DNA of 6,136 bases from DATKSS01 sp035468355 (GTDB lineage Bacteria; Chloroflexota; Dormibacteria; Dormibacterales; Dormibacteraceae). The notes beneath the pieces were generated by a model. The model saw only the letters and a program-made list of their open reading frames with translations. It was not told where the DNA came from and made no database searches. Below are positions 1 to 5,870 of this stretch, in pieces (position 1 is the stretch's first letter; each line of letters begins with the position of its first letter). Location of the stretch: positions 1 to 6,136 of the forward strand of contig DATITA010000160.1 in the NCBI GenBank assembly GCA_035468355.1, given 5' to 3'. A program made the translations under genes and the position numbers.

Positions 1-27
1 ATATGACGTCGTACGACCCGTCCGCGC

Positions 28-750
28 TCAAGCGGTGGCTGCTCCCAGGTAAAGGCGCCCGATCTCCGGGTTGTTCAAGACCTCGAGACCTGGGCCTTCG
101 AGCCGCACCCGGCCGCTTTCCATCACGACCCCATGTGTCGCGATCCCGAGTCCAGACCGCGCGTTCTGTTCGACCAGCAGCAGCGTGCGGCCGGACTCGT
201 TCAGCGAGCTGATGGTCTTGAAGACCAGCGTCCGCGTCTTCGGGTCGAGGCCCATCGAAGGTTCGTCCAGGATGAGCAGCGACGGCTCGAGCATCATCGC
301 TCGCGCGAACTCGACGATCTTCTGCTGGCCGCCCGAAAGAGATGCGGCGAGATCATGCCTGCGTTCCGAGACGAGCGGGAACGTCTCGCACACGGTGCGC
401 ATGCGCTTGTCGACCAGGCTGCGGTCGCGCAGGCTGTAAGCGCCAAGCCGCACGTTCTCCCAGACGGTCATGGTGGGGAAGAGGCTGCGCTCCTGCGGGA
501 CCTGGACGATCCCGCGAGCAAGGATGGCTCGCGGGCTCTTGCCGGCCAGCGACTCGCCGGCGAATCGCACCGTGCCGGCGCTCGGGCGCAGCAGGCCGCT
601 GACGACCCGCAGGATCGTCGACTTGCCTGCCCCGTTGGGCCCGACGATGCAGGTGAGGCTGCCCTGGTCCACCGTGAGGTCCACGCCCTGCAGGATGTCC
701 CCGCCCCCGTAGCCCGCCCGCACCGCGATCAGCTCGAGGAGAGGCCCCAC
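28..750 (-). CDS. livF: LivF-type ATP-binding protein of a branched-chain amino acid (HAAT) ABC transporter
   Basis: A cytoplasmic ATPase subunit of 240 aa, normal length for LivF, which pairs with LivG to power the LivH/LivM channel. Visible motifs: Walker A GPNGAGKST (37-45), Q-loop Gln86, ABC signature LSGGQQ (138-143), Walker B LLILDEP (158-164) and D-loop GLDP (167-170). The switch position reads VEQN (Gln195), where many ABC ATPases have His; this is usual for LivF and helps tell it from LivG. The C-terminus ends in the family-like NNPEIGRLYLG. The start is GTG at 750-748, one base after the livG stop, so translation is probably coupled; a GGGGG run just upstream may serve as a weak ribosome site. 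The stop is TGA at 30-28. It is the last gene visible in the operon. The family is secure; the transported substrate is not shown by this protein. Confidence 0.95.
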   Translation of the reverse strand: MGPLLELIAVRAGYGGGDILQGVDLTVDQGSLTCIVGPNGAGKSTILRVVSGLLRPSAGTVRFAGESLAGKSPRAILARGIVQVPQERSLFPTMTVWENVRLGAYSLRDRSLVDKRMRTVCETFPLVSERRHDLAASLSGGQQKIVEFARAMMLEPSLLILDEPSMGLDPKTRTLVFKTISSLNESGRTLLLVEQNARSGLGIATHGVVMESGRVRLEGPGLEVLNNPEIGRLYLGAATA

Positions 751-751
751 G

Positions 752-1483
752 TCAGGCCCCCAGGTACGCGTCGAGCACGCCCGGATCCTCGCGCACCACC
801 TCGGGTTTGCCGCTCGCGATGGGTCGGCCGCGGTGGAGGACGACTACGTCAGTGCACAGGTTCATGACGAAGCCCATGTTGTGCTCGACGATGAGGAAGG
901 TGATCCCGCGCGAGTTGAGCTTCCGGATGTGGGAGGAGATCCGGTCGAGCAGGGCGGGGTTGACGCCGCCGGCCGGCTCGTCCAGCAGGACCAGGTCCGG
1001 CTCGGCCATCATCACCGCGCCCAGCTCGAGCAGCTTGCGCTGGCCGTACGACAGCGCGCCACCGAGCTTACCGGCCACGTGCGCGATCTCGAGGAACTCC
1101 AGCATCTGCATCGCGCGCGTCTTCTCGCTGCTCCACCCGGCGCCCGAGAAAAGCGCCCGCAGGCCTTTTCGCCGCACCGGCACGAGCATGTTCTCGAGTG
1201 CTGTCAGGCGCGGAAAGATGCGGGCGAGCTGGAACGTGCGGCCGATCCCCAGCTCGTAGATCCGGTCGGGACCCATCCGGTCGATCTGCTGTGACTTGAA
1301 GGTCACGGTCCCCTTGTCCTTCGGGATGAACCCTGTGACCAGGTTGAAGACCGTCGTCTTGCCCGAGCCGTTGGGGCCGATCAGGCCCGTGATGCTCCCG
1401 GGCTCGACCGAGAGCGCGCATTCGTCCACCGCAACCACCCCGCCGAAGCGCTTGGACAGATTGTCGACCTGCAGCAGGCTCAC
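752..1483 (-). CDS. livG: LivG-type ATP-binding protein of a branched-chain amino acid (HAAT) ABC transporter
   Basis: The second cytoplasmic ATPase subunit, 243 aa from the chosen start. Motifs: Walker A GPNGSGKTT (36-44), Q-loop Gln85, the LivG-type signature LSYGQ (144-148), Walker B LVLLDEP (164-170), a D-loop reading GGVNP (172-176), and switch His201 in VEHN. The C-terminal PEVVREDPGVLDAYLG matches the short tail typical of LivG ATPases. The frame is open to an ATG at 1537, but that start would overlap livM by 58 bases, has no ribosome site and adds a basic low-complexity tail. The GTG at 1483-1481 begins the family-typical VSLLQVDNLSKRFGG and overlaps the livM TGA as GTGA, the usual coupling arrangement, so I chose it. 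The start is moderately certain; the family is secure. Confidence 0.94.
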   Translation of the reverse strand: MSLLQVDNLSKRFGGVVAVDECALSVEPGSITGLIGPNGSGKTTVFNLVTGFIPKDKGTVTFKSQQIDRMGPDRIYELGIGRTFQLARIFPRLTALENMLVPVRRKGLRALFSGAGWSSEKTRAMQMLEFLEIAHVAGKLGGALSYGQRKLLELGAVMMAEPDLVLLDEPAGGVNPALLDRISSHIRKLNSRGITFLIVEHNMGFVMNLCTDVVVLHRGRPIASGKPEVVREDPGVLDAYLGA

Positions 1484-2496
1484 GGCGTAGCGGCCTTGGC
1501 GGCCTCGGGCGCGGGCGGCCCGGTCCTGGTTCGCCATCGTTCGACCAGGTCCATCGCGGACGGCACGATGCCGCGCGGCAGCAGCAGGATGACCACCAGG
1601 AACACAGAGGCGTAGAAGACGAGGTACAGGCGGCTCGCGCCGTAGTTGTAGGCCAACCAGAGCTGCGCCGGCTCGAGGATGAGCGCGCCGAGCACGGGCC
1701 CGCTCAAGGTTCCGAGGCCGCCGAGGAACACCATCAACACCATCGAGATGCCGATTAGAGGGTCGACCACGAATTGGGGGTAGATGTACGTCACGTAGTA
1801 GCCGTAGACGCCGCCGATCATCCCGACCAGCGTCGCGCTGACGACGAATGCGGTGAGCTTGAAAGCGCGGGTCGGCACGCCGACGGCGAGCGCCTTATCC
1901 TCGTCGTCGCGGATGGCGAGCAGGCCCAGCCCGAACTTCGAATGGCGAATCAGCCATGACGCGCCAAGGCCGACTGTGGCGAGCAGGAGCATCGCGTAGT
2001 AGTACGGCGTATTGAAAAAGTCCCCGGTCCAGGTGGGGACCGGAAAGCTCAATCCGCCACCCCCGCCCGTGATCCCGACCAGGTTCTCGGCGAGCAGCTG
2101 CAGCATGAACATGAACGCGATCGTCACGATCACGAACGTCGCCGCCCTCGTGCGAAGGGCGAACCACCCGATGCCCAGCCCCAGCACTGCGGTCAACAGC
2201 CCGGCTACGGGGACGAACAGGAAAGGCGAATATCCACCCGCCACCCCGAAATGGGCGAGCAGCAGGCCCAGGGCGTATGCGCCGAATCCGAAGAAGCCGG
2301 CGTGGCCGAGTGAGATGTACCCGGTGTAGCCGCCCATGATGTTCCAGGCGGTGGCCAGGCCGATGTACATCATGGTGAACACCGCAATGTTCGTCGTGGC
2401 TGGGTCGGGCGCAAGCGCCGGCACGGCCAGCGCCAGTACGAAAGCCGCGACCACGCCCCCGCCCTGGATCAGCCGCTTGGGGGAAAGGCGCCTCAC
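1480..2496 (-). CDS. livM: LivM-type permease of a branched-chain amino acid (HAAT) ABC transporter
   Basis: An inner-membrane channel subunit of 338 aa, normal for LivM, partnering LivH. It is mostly hydrophobic segments. The N-terminal signature GYTGYISLGHAGFFGFGAY (56-74) is diagnostic. The cytoplasmic coupling loop that contacts the ATPases is around GLLAIRDDEDKALAVGV (190-206), and a second family motif, GGLGTLSGPVLGA, lies at 259-271. A glycine run GGGGG (144-148) follows the fourth or so membrane segment. The basic, Ala/Pro-rich C-terminal tail (about 318-338) is probably cytoplasmic. The frame stays open far upstream inside livH, but that part is a same-strand shadow. The GTG at 2496-2494 overlaps the livH TGA as GTGA and gives the correct family length. 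No Shine-Dalgarno precedes it, so translation probably depends on coupling to livH. Confidence 0.93.
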   Translation of the reverse strand: MRRLSPKRLIQGGGVVAAFVLALAVPALAPDPATTNIAVFTMMYIGLATAWNIMGGYTGYISLGHAGFFGFGAYALGLLLAHFGVAGGYSPFLFVPVAGLLTAVLGLGIGWFALRTRAATFVIVTIAFMFMLQLLAENLVGITGGGGGLSFPVPTWTGDFFNTPYYYAMLLLATVGLGASWLIRHSKFGLGLLAIRDDEDKALAVGVPTRAFKLTAFVVSATLVGMIGGVYGYYVTYIYPQFVVDPLIGISMVLMVFLGGLGTLSGPVLGALILEPAQLWLAYNYGASRLYLVFYASVFLVVILLLPRGIVPSAMDLVERWRTRTGPPAPEAAKAATP

Positions 2497-3368
2497 AGGC
2501 GGTCGCGGACGCGCATGCCGTAAAGGCCCTGGGGCCGAACCAGCAGCACGAGCACGAGGATCACGAAGAAGACGAAGCTCGCCCAGACGGGTGAGACGAG
2601 GACCGACGTGATGTCCTCGGACACCAGCATCACGAGCGCCGCGATGATGGCGCCGCGCAGGCTGCCGAGTCCCCCCAGCACGATGATGGTGAGCAGTCTC
2701 GAGATGAGGTCGTAGTGGCTCCCCGGGTTGAACGCGTTGGTGATCCCGAACACGACGCCGCCGGCCGCGGCGGTCGCCATCCCGATACCGAAGGCTAAGG
2801 CGGACACTCGGTCGACGTCGATCCCGATCAGCTGGGCGGCGGTCCGGTTGAGCATCGTGGCCCGGATCGATGCGCCAAATGTCGTGCGATAAAGCATCAG
2901 GAAGATGGCGGCCAGGATCGCTAGGCAGAGCAGGAAGCCATAGAGGTACACGTACGTGATGCGAAAGCTCCCGATCGGAAAGCTTGCGTTCGTATACCAG
3001 GCTCGGAGCTGGACGTAGTTGGACGTGAAGAAGAACCCGAGCAGGCCTTCGATGCCCAGAGCGATCGCATAGGTCACCAGGACCGAGAGCGCCTCGCGGT
3101 CGGTCTTCAGCGGTCGGATGAAGACCATCTGCAGGAGGATGCCAAGGACGAACATGACCGGCATCGTGATGACAAGGGTGAGGAAGGGGTCGATGTGGAC
3201 CGCGCGCCAAACCGCGAAGCTCAGGTAGGCGCCCAACACCACCAAGGCCCCATGCCCAACGTTGATGATGCGCATCACGCCGAAGATCAACGTCAGGCCC
3301 GACGCCATGAGCGCGTAGACCCCACCGGTGAGGATTCCGAGGACGGCAGCTTCCAGAACCAGCGTCAT
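2493..3368 (-). CDS. livH: LivH-type permease of a branched-chain amino acid (HAAT) ABC transporter
   Basis: An inner-membrane channel subunit of 291 aa, the usual LivH size, which forms the translocation pore with LivM. The signature GLTLIFGVMRIINVGHGAL (24-42), followed by LGAY, identifies LivH. The ATPase-coupling loop is GASIRATMLNRTAAQLIGID (165-184), with GGLGSLRGA at 232-240 and the C-terminal VRPQGLYG at 278-285. Hydrophobic segments occupy most of the remainder. The ATG at 3368-3366 has only a weak upstream GAAG as ribosome site, and the 3' arm of a strong hairpin ends 14 bases before it. livH may therefore be translated less than livK, which suits a permease needed in smaller amounts than the binding protein; that point is inference. 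Confidence 0.95.
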   Translation of the reverse strand: MTLVLEAAVLGILTGGVYALMASGLTLIFGVMRIINVGHGALVVLGAYLSFAVWRAVHIDPFLTLVITMPVMFVLGILLQMVFIRPLKTDREALSVLVTYAIALGIEGLLGFFFTSNYVQLRAWYTNASFPIGSFRITYVYLYGFLLCLAILAAIFLMLYRTTFGASIRATMLNRTAAQLIGIDVDRVSALAFGIGMATAAAGGVVFGITNAFNPGSHYDLISRLLTIIVLGGLGSLRGAIIAALVMLVSEDITSVLVSPVWASFVFFVILVLVLLVRPQGLYGMRVRDRL

Positions 3369-3382
3369 GGGTGCTTCAGGAG

Positions 3383-3413
3383 AGGGGACGGTGCGCGCCG
3401 GTCACCGTCCCCT
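3383..3413 (-). other. Hairpin in the livK-livH intergenic region
   Basis: A perfect inverted repeat: aggggacggtg (3383-3393) pairs with caccgtcccct (3403-3413), an 11-bp stem with a 9-base loop. In the operon transcript it starts 9 bases after the livK stop and ends 14 bases before the livH start. No U-tract follows it (the next bases read CTCCTGAAG), so it does not look like an efficient intrinsic terminator. A stem here could protect the 3' end of a processed livK mRNA, attenuate read-through, or hinder ribosome access to livH. All three would raise binding protein relative to permease, as is known for several ABC operons. Confidence 0.7.
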
Positions 3414-3422
3414 GAGCTCACG

Positions 3423-4640
3423 CTACTGCCAGGTCTTCTTCGGGTACTGAGGATTGGCCGCGGCGACGGTGGTCGGGTACACGAATATCGCCTGCCCGCC
3501 CTGCCACTGCTCGATGAACACCCCGACTCCACCCTGCGGCTTGCCCGTGGCGTCGAACGACATCGGGCCCTGGATGGTCTGGTACGTGCCGGAGTGCAGC
3601 GCTGCGATCAGCTTCTGGTTGTCGATGCTGCCTGCCTTGGCCGCAGCCTGCGCGACCACCTGGCCCACGCTGTAAGCCTCTGCTGAGTCACCGCTGATGT
3701 CGGCGGCTGTGCCGCCGTACTTCGCGATGAACTCGCTGACGAACGTCGTGTTGCCGTAAGCCTTGGCGTTTGCGGTCCAGCCCGCCGGCACCATGATCCC
3801 CTCGGTGTTGGCGGCGAGGGGGCCGGAGAAGTCCTTGCCCTGGTCGGGGCCGGTCGTCTCGATGATCGTCTTGGGGTTGTAGTGCTGCTGGATGAAGGTC
3901 TGGGCGAACGCAAGGGCGTCCGGCAGCTGCGTTCCCAGGATGACAGCGTCAGCTTTGGAGCTAGCAACCTGGAGCGCGATAGGAGTGAAGTCGGTCGTCT
4001 CGGCGGGGTAGACCTTGTAGTAAGCGGTCTTCATGCCTGCCGCCTCGAGGAGGCTCTTGGCCTTGTCGACCTGCGGTTGCGTGAAGGGGTCGTCCTGCGT
4101 CGCATAGGCCACGCTGGCCGGCCGCTTGTCGGCGGGCAGGCTCAGCAGGAACTTGGTGTAGCTGACCAGGTTGTCCTCGACCGCCGCGGGCTGGACAAAG
4201 AAGACGTTGGTGAGGCCGCGGTCGAAGACGTGCGGGCCGCCGCCGGCCGGCTCTGGGAACGCGTAGTTGTAGCGGGCGACCACCTGGGACGCTGGGATCG
4301 TGAGCAGGCTCGAGAACGGACCGAACACGAGCGCGACCTTGTCCACCGTGATCAGGTTCTGGTAGTTCGTGACGACCTGCTGCGTGCTGCTCGCGTCGTC
4401 GACGTACTTCATCGTGACCTGGTGGCCCTGCAGGCCGCCCGTCTTGTTGATGTCCTGGGCCCAGAGGTCGTAGCCCTCCTGCAGGGCCTTGCCGTCACCC
4501 GAGAAATCGCCTGAAAGCGAGACCGAAACGCCGATCGTGATGGGTGCCGCCGGTGACGGCGTGGCCGAGCCACCGCTGCCTCCGCAAGCCACCAACGCCA
4601 GGCCCAGACCCGCCATAGCTGCCGTGATTGGCCTTCGCAT
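3423..4640 (-). CDS. livK: Branched-chain amino acid-type ABC transporter substrate-binding lipoprotein
   Basis: The extracytoplasmic receptor of the transporter, 405 aa. The N-terminus MRRPITAAMAGLGLALVAC is a lipoprotein signal peptide with lipobox LVAC and lipidated Cys19, followed by a Gly/Ser/Pro linker. The mature part begins PITIGVSVSLSGDFSGDGK (33-51), typical of the type I periplasmic-binding (Leu/Ile/Val receptor) fold, with VALVFGPFSSLLT (102-114) and GDSAEAYSVGQVVAQA (317-332) as further family-like stretches. The ligand is not determinable by eye. An in-frame ATG at 4676 was rejected: it adds a basic stretch before the signal peptide, whereas the ATG at 4640 has a good Shine-Dalgarno AAGGGAG 5 bases upstream. 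It is the first gene of the operon, with a leader of about 72 bases, and ends in TAG. The symbol reflects family and position, not proven substrate. Confidence 0.93.
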   Translation of the reverse strand: MRRPITAAMAGLGLALVACGGSGGSATPSPAAPITIGVSVSLSGDFSGDGKALQEGYDLWAQDINKTGGLQGHQVTMKYVDDASSTQQVVTNYQNLITVDKVALVFGPFSSLLTIPASQVVARYNYAFPEPAGGGPHVFDRGLTNVFFVQPAAVEDNLVSYTKFLLSLPADKRPASVAYATQDDPFTQPQVDKAKSLLEAAGMKTAYYKVYPAETTDFTPIALQVASSKADAVILGTQLPDALAFAQTFIQQHYNPKTIIETTGPDQGKDFSGPLAANTEGIMVPAGWTANAKAYGNTTFVSEFIAKYGGTAADISGDSAEAYSVGQVVAQAAAKAGSIDNQKLIAALHSGTYQTIQGPMSFDATGKPQGGVGVFIEQWQGGQAIFVYPTTVAAANPQYPKKTWQ

Positions 4641-4645
4641 CCTCG

Positions 4646-4652
4646 CTCCCTT
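4646..4652 (-). promoter_or_regulatory. livK ribosome binding site
   Basis: On the minus strand the sequence reads AAGGGAG, 5 bases before the ATG at 4640. It is the best Shine-Dalgarno in the operon and decides the livK start against the longer in-frame ATG at 4676. Confidence 0.75.
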
Positions 4653-4694
4653 TGAAAGTCGGTGCTGCGCGCGCACCCGCGGATGGCGCTCGGG

Positions 4695-4723
4695 TTGCCT
4701 TGAACAAACGATTGCCCTATGTT
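4695..4723 (+). promoter_or_regulatory. Predicted sigma70-type promoter of the lacI-family gene
   Basis: The -35 TTGCCT (4695-4700), a spacer of exactly 17 bases and the -10 TATGTT (4718-4723) each match consensus at 4 of 6 positions. The predicted start is near 4730, giving a leader of about 34 bases. The operator at 4704-4715 lies wholly within the spacer, so bound repressor would block polymerase: autoregulation is likely. The -10 overlaps the liv -10 on the other strand. Confidence 0.55.
4704..4715. promoter_or_regulatory. LacI-family operator, site 1 (divergent livK/lacI control region)
   Basis: ACAAACGATTGC is an imperfect palindrome centred on CG, the hallmark of LacI/GalR-family operators (half sites CAAAC and GATTG, 4 of 5 complementary). 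It matches site 2 (5829-5840) at 11 of 12 positions, and the window encodes a LacI-family protein between the two. It covers about -3 to +9 of the predicted liv transcript and sits between -35 and -10 of the predicted lacI promoter, so one bound dimer could repress both directions. Confidence 0.72.
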
Positions 4724-4747
4724 AGGCATGGCCGATTCCAATGTCAA
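4719..4747 (-). promoter_or_regulatory. Predicted sigma70-type promoter of the liv operon
   Basis: On the minus strand: a perfect -35 TTGACA (4747-4742), a 17-base spacer, then -10 TAACAT (4724-4719). The predicted start is an A near 4712, giving a leader of about 72 bases before livK. This is the strongest promoter match in the window. Operator site 1 overlaps the predicted start, the classical position for repression by a LacI-type protein. The leader contains a short GC-rich stem, GGTGC/GCACC (4677-4661), and no recognisable riboswitch or leader peptide. Confidence 0.72.
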
Positions 4748-4763
4748 TCACGGGATTTACTGC

Positions 4764-5819
4764 ATGCCGGTGACCCTCAAGGAGTTGGCGGCGATGGCGA
4801 AAGTCCACCCGTCGACGGTGTCGCGGGTCGTCAACCACGACCCGAGCCTGCGCATCGCGGCTCCCACCCGCGCACGCATCGAGGCCCTGCTGCGGGAGAC
4901 CGAGTACCGCCCCAACGGGGTGGCGCGCGGCCTCAAGCTTCGCCAGACGCTGGTTCTCGCAGTGGTCATCCCCGACATCACCAACCCGTTCTTCGGCGCC
5001 CTGTTCCGAGGGATCGAGGACGCGGCCGCGCCGCGCGGCTACCAGGTCTTGCTTTGCAACACCGACGGCAGCCCCGACCGCCAGCGCGCCCACCTGCAAT
5101 CCCTGGCGGCGCGACGAGTCGACGGAGTAATCCTGGCCAGCAGTTTCCTGAAGGACCCGGCCGTGCGCTCGCTGCGCCACCAGCGCACCCCATACGTACT
5201 GGTCAACCGGTACAGCGAGGAGGGAATGGACCCGTTCGTCGGCTCCGACGACCTGGCCGGCGCCCGGCTCGCCACGATGCACCTGCTCGAGCTGGGCCAT
5301 GTTCGGATCGGGCACCTTTCGGGGCAGGGGACCGTGAGCACTGGGGTGTTGAGAAAGCGCGGCTACCAGGCCGCCCTGGCTGAGGCCGGGCTTGGGACCG
5401 ACCCGGAGCTGAGCGTCGAAGCCGGCTTCACGGAGGAGGGAGGCGCGAGGGCGGCCGAGCGTTTGCTGGCCCTCCCCGAGCCGCCCACCGCGATCTTCGC
5501 CGTCACGGACATGACCGCAGTCGGTGCCCTGGGTCAGGCGCGAAGGGCGGGCCTCAGGGTTCCGGAGGACCTGGCCATCGTCGGCTACAACGACATCCCG
5601 CTCGCGAGCCGCCTGATCCCGGGCCTCAGCACCGTCCACGTGCCGATCCACGAGTTCGGCAGCGCCGCCTCGCGAATGCTTTTGGACCAGATCGACGGCG
5701 GCCAGGTGCTGCCCCGCAGCGTCGTGTTCATCCCTCAGCTGGTGATCCGAGGGTCGACCGCGCCCGGCGCGGACGGGGCCGGCGACCCGCGCGCATCCGG
5801 CCGCGGGGGGAGCGAGTAG
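4764..5819 (+). CDS. LacI/GalR-family transcriptional repressor
   Basis: A DNA-binding regulator of 351 aa. The N-terminal helix-turn-helix is VTLKELAAMAKVHPSTVSRV (3-22), followed by a third helix (33-46) and the hinge YRPNGVARGLK (48-58), whose Leu57 is at the minor-groove-intercalating position. The ligand-binding domain follows, with family landmarks IPDITNPFFGALFRGIEDAA (69-88), VDGVILA (119-125), RKRGYQAAL (197-205), AIFAVTDMTAVGAL (243-256), VGYNDIPLA (273-281) and STVHVP (289-294). A Gly-rich tail ends the protein. The start at 4764 begins in register with family members and has a weak GGGA 8 bases upstream. Earlier in-frame ATGs at 4719 and 4728 fall in or beside the predicted promoter -10 and were rejected. 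Members usually sense sugars or small metabolites; this effector is unknown. It probably represses liv, itself and the downstream dehydrogenase through the two matching operators. Confidence 0.93.
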   Translation: MPVTLKELAAMAKVHPSTVSRVVNHDPSLRIAAPTRARIEALLRETEYRPNGVARGLKLRQTLVLAVVIPDITNPFFGALFRGIEDAAAPRGYQVLLCNTDGSPDRQRAHLQSLAARRVDGVILASSFLKDPAVRSLRHQRTPYVLVNRYSEEGMDPFVGSDDLAGARLATMHLLELGHVRIGHLSGQGTVSTGVLRKRGYQAALAEAGLGTDPELSVEAGFTEEGGARAAERLLALPEPPTAIFAVTDMTAVGALGQARRAGLRVPEDLAIVGYNDIPLASRLIPGLSTVHVPIHEFGSAASRMLLDQIDGGQVLPRSVVFIPQLVIRGSTAPGADGAGDPRASGRGGSE

Positions 5820-5821
5820 GC

Positions 5822-5827
5822 TATTAA
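5822..5827 (+). promoter_or_regulatory. Possible -10 element for the dehydrogenase gene
   Basis: TATTAA matches the -10 consensus at 4 of 6 positions. It stands just before operator site 2, so the predicted start (near 5834) would fall inside the operator, the same geometry as at the liv promoter. No recognisable -35 lies 15-19 bases upstream, where the sequence is almost all G and C. The gene may instead be read from the lacI promoter, so this call is weak. Confidence 0.3.
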
Positions 5828-5828
5828 G

Positions 5829-5840
5829 ACAAACGTTTGC
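5829..5840. promoter_or_regulatory. LacI-family operator, site 2 (upstream of the dehydrogenase)
   Basis: ACAAACGTTTGC contains the perfect 10-bp palindrome CAAACGTTTG (5830-5839) centred on CG, a textbook LacI/GalR-type operator. It lies 9 bases after the regulator's stop codon and 30 bases before the dehydrogenase start. It differs from site 1 at one central position. It suggests that the regulator controls the dehydrogenase gene, either by blocking a local promoter or as a roadblock to read-through from lacI. Confidence 0.75.
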
Positions 5841-5848
5841 GCGTCAAC

Positions 5849-5870
5849 GCTTTGAAGGGGTTTCGAAAGC
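5849..5870 (+). other. Possible mRNA hairpin presenting the dehydrogenase ribosome site
   Basis: GCTTTGAA (5849-5856) can pair with TTC-G-AAAGC (5862-5870): eight pairs with one bulged G at 5865 and a GGGGT loop. The hairpin ends directly against the ATG at 5871. The likely Shine-Dalgarno GAAGGGG (5854-5860) falls partly in the stem and partly in the loop. It could tune translation, but the stem is A/U-rich and short, so its stability is uncertain. Confidence 0.35.

Noticed and set aside
8..17. Perfect 10-bp palindrome GTCGTACGAC just downstream of livF
   Set aside because: It is too short and too near the window edge to separate an operator, a terminator stem or chance; no loop or T-tract is visible.
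163..169. Gln instead of His at the LivF switch position (VEQN), considered as an inactive ATPase
   Set aside because: VEQN is the usual LivF sequence and all other catalytic motifs are intact.
133..867. 244-codon plus-strand open frame opposite livF and livG
   Set aside because: It crosses the junction of two certain genes on the other strand and its translation is Arg/Ala/His-rich without motifs; a GC-driven artefact.
2497..3210. Long in-frame extension upstream of livM on the minus strand
   Set aside because: It lies wholly within livH in another frame, its translation is Arg/His/Pro-rich with no membrane character, and the GTG at 2496 gives the proper LivM length.
3767..3773. Operator-like half site CGTTTGC inside livK
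   Set aside because: The left half is absent (GGCGTTTGC), so it lacks the CG-centred dyad of the two proposed operators; probably chance in coding sequence.
4661..4677. Short GC-rich stem GGTGC/GCACC in the liv leader, possible riboswitch or attenuator
   Set aside because: The stem is only five pairs, with a self-complementary GCGC core, no U-tract, no leader peptide rich in Leu/Ile/Val and no known riboswitch consensus.
4722..5651. 309-codon open frame antisense to the LacI-family gene
   Set aside because: It is a shadow of high-GC coding sequence: composition is atypical, no domain is recognisable, and it spans the promoter region and the well-supported repressor gene.
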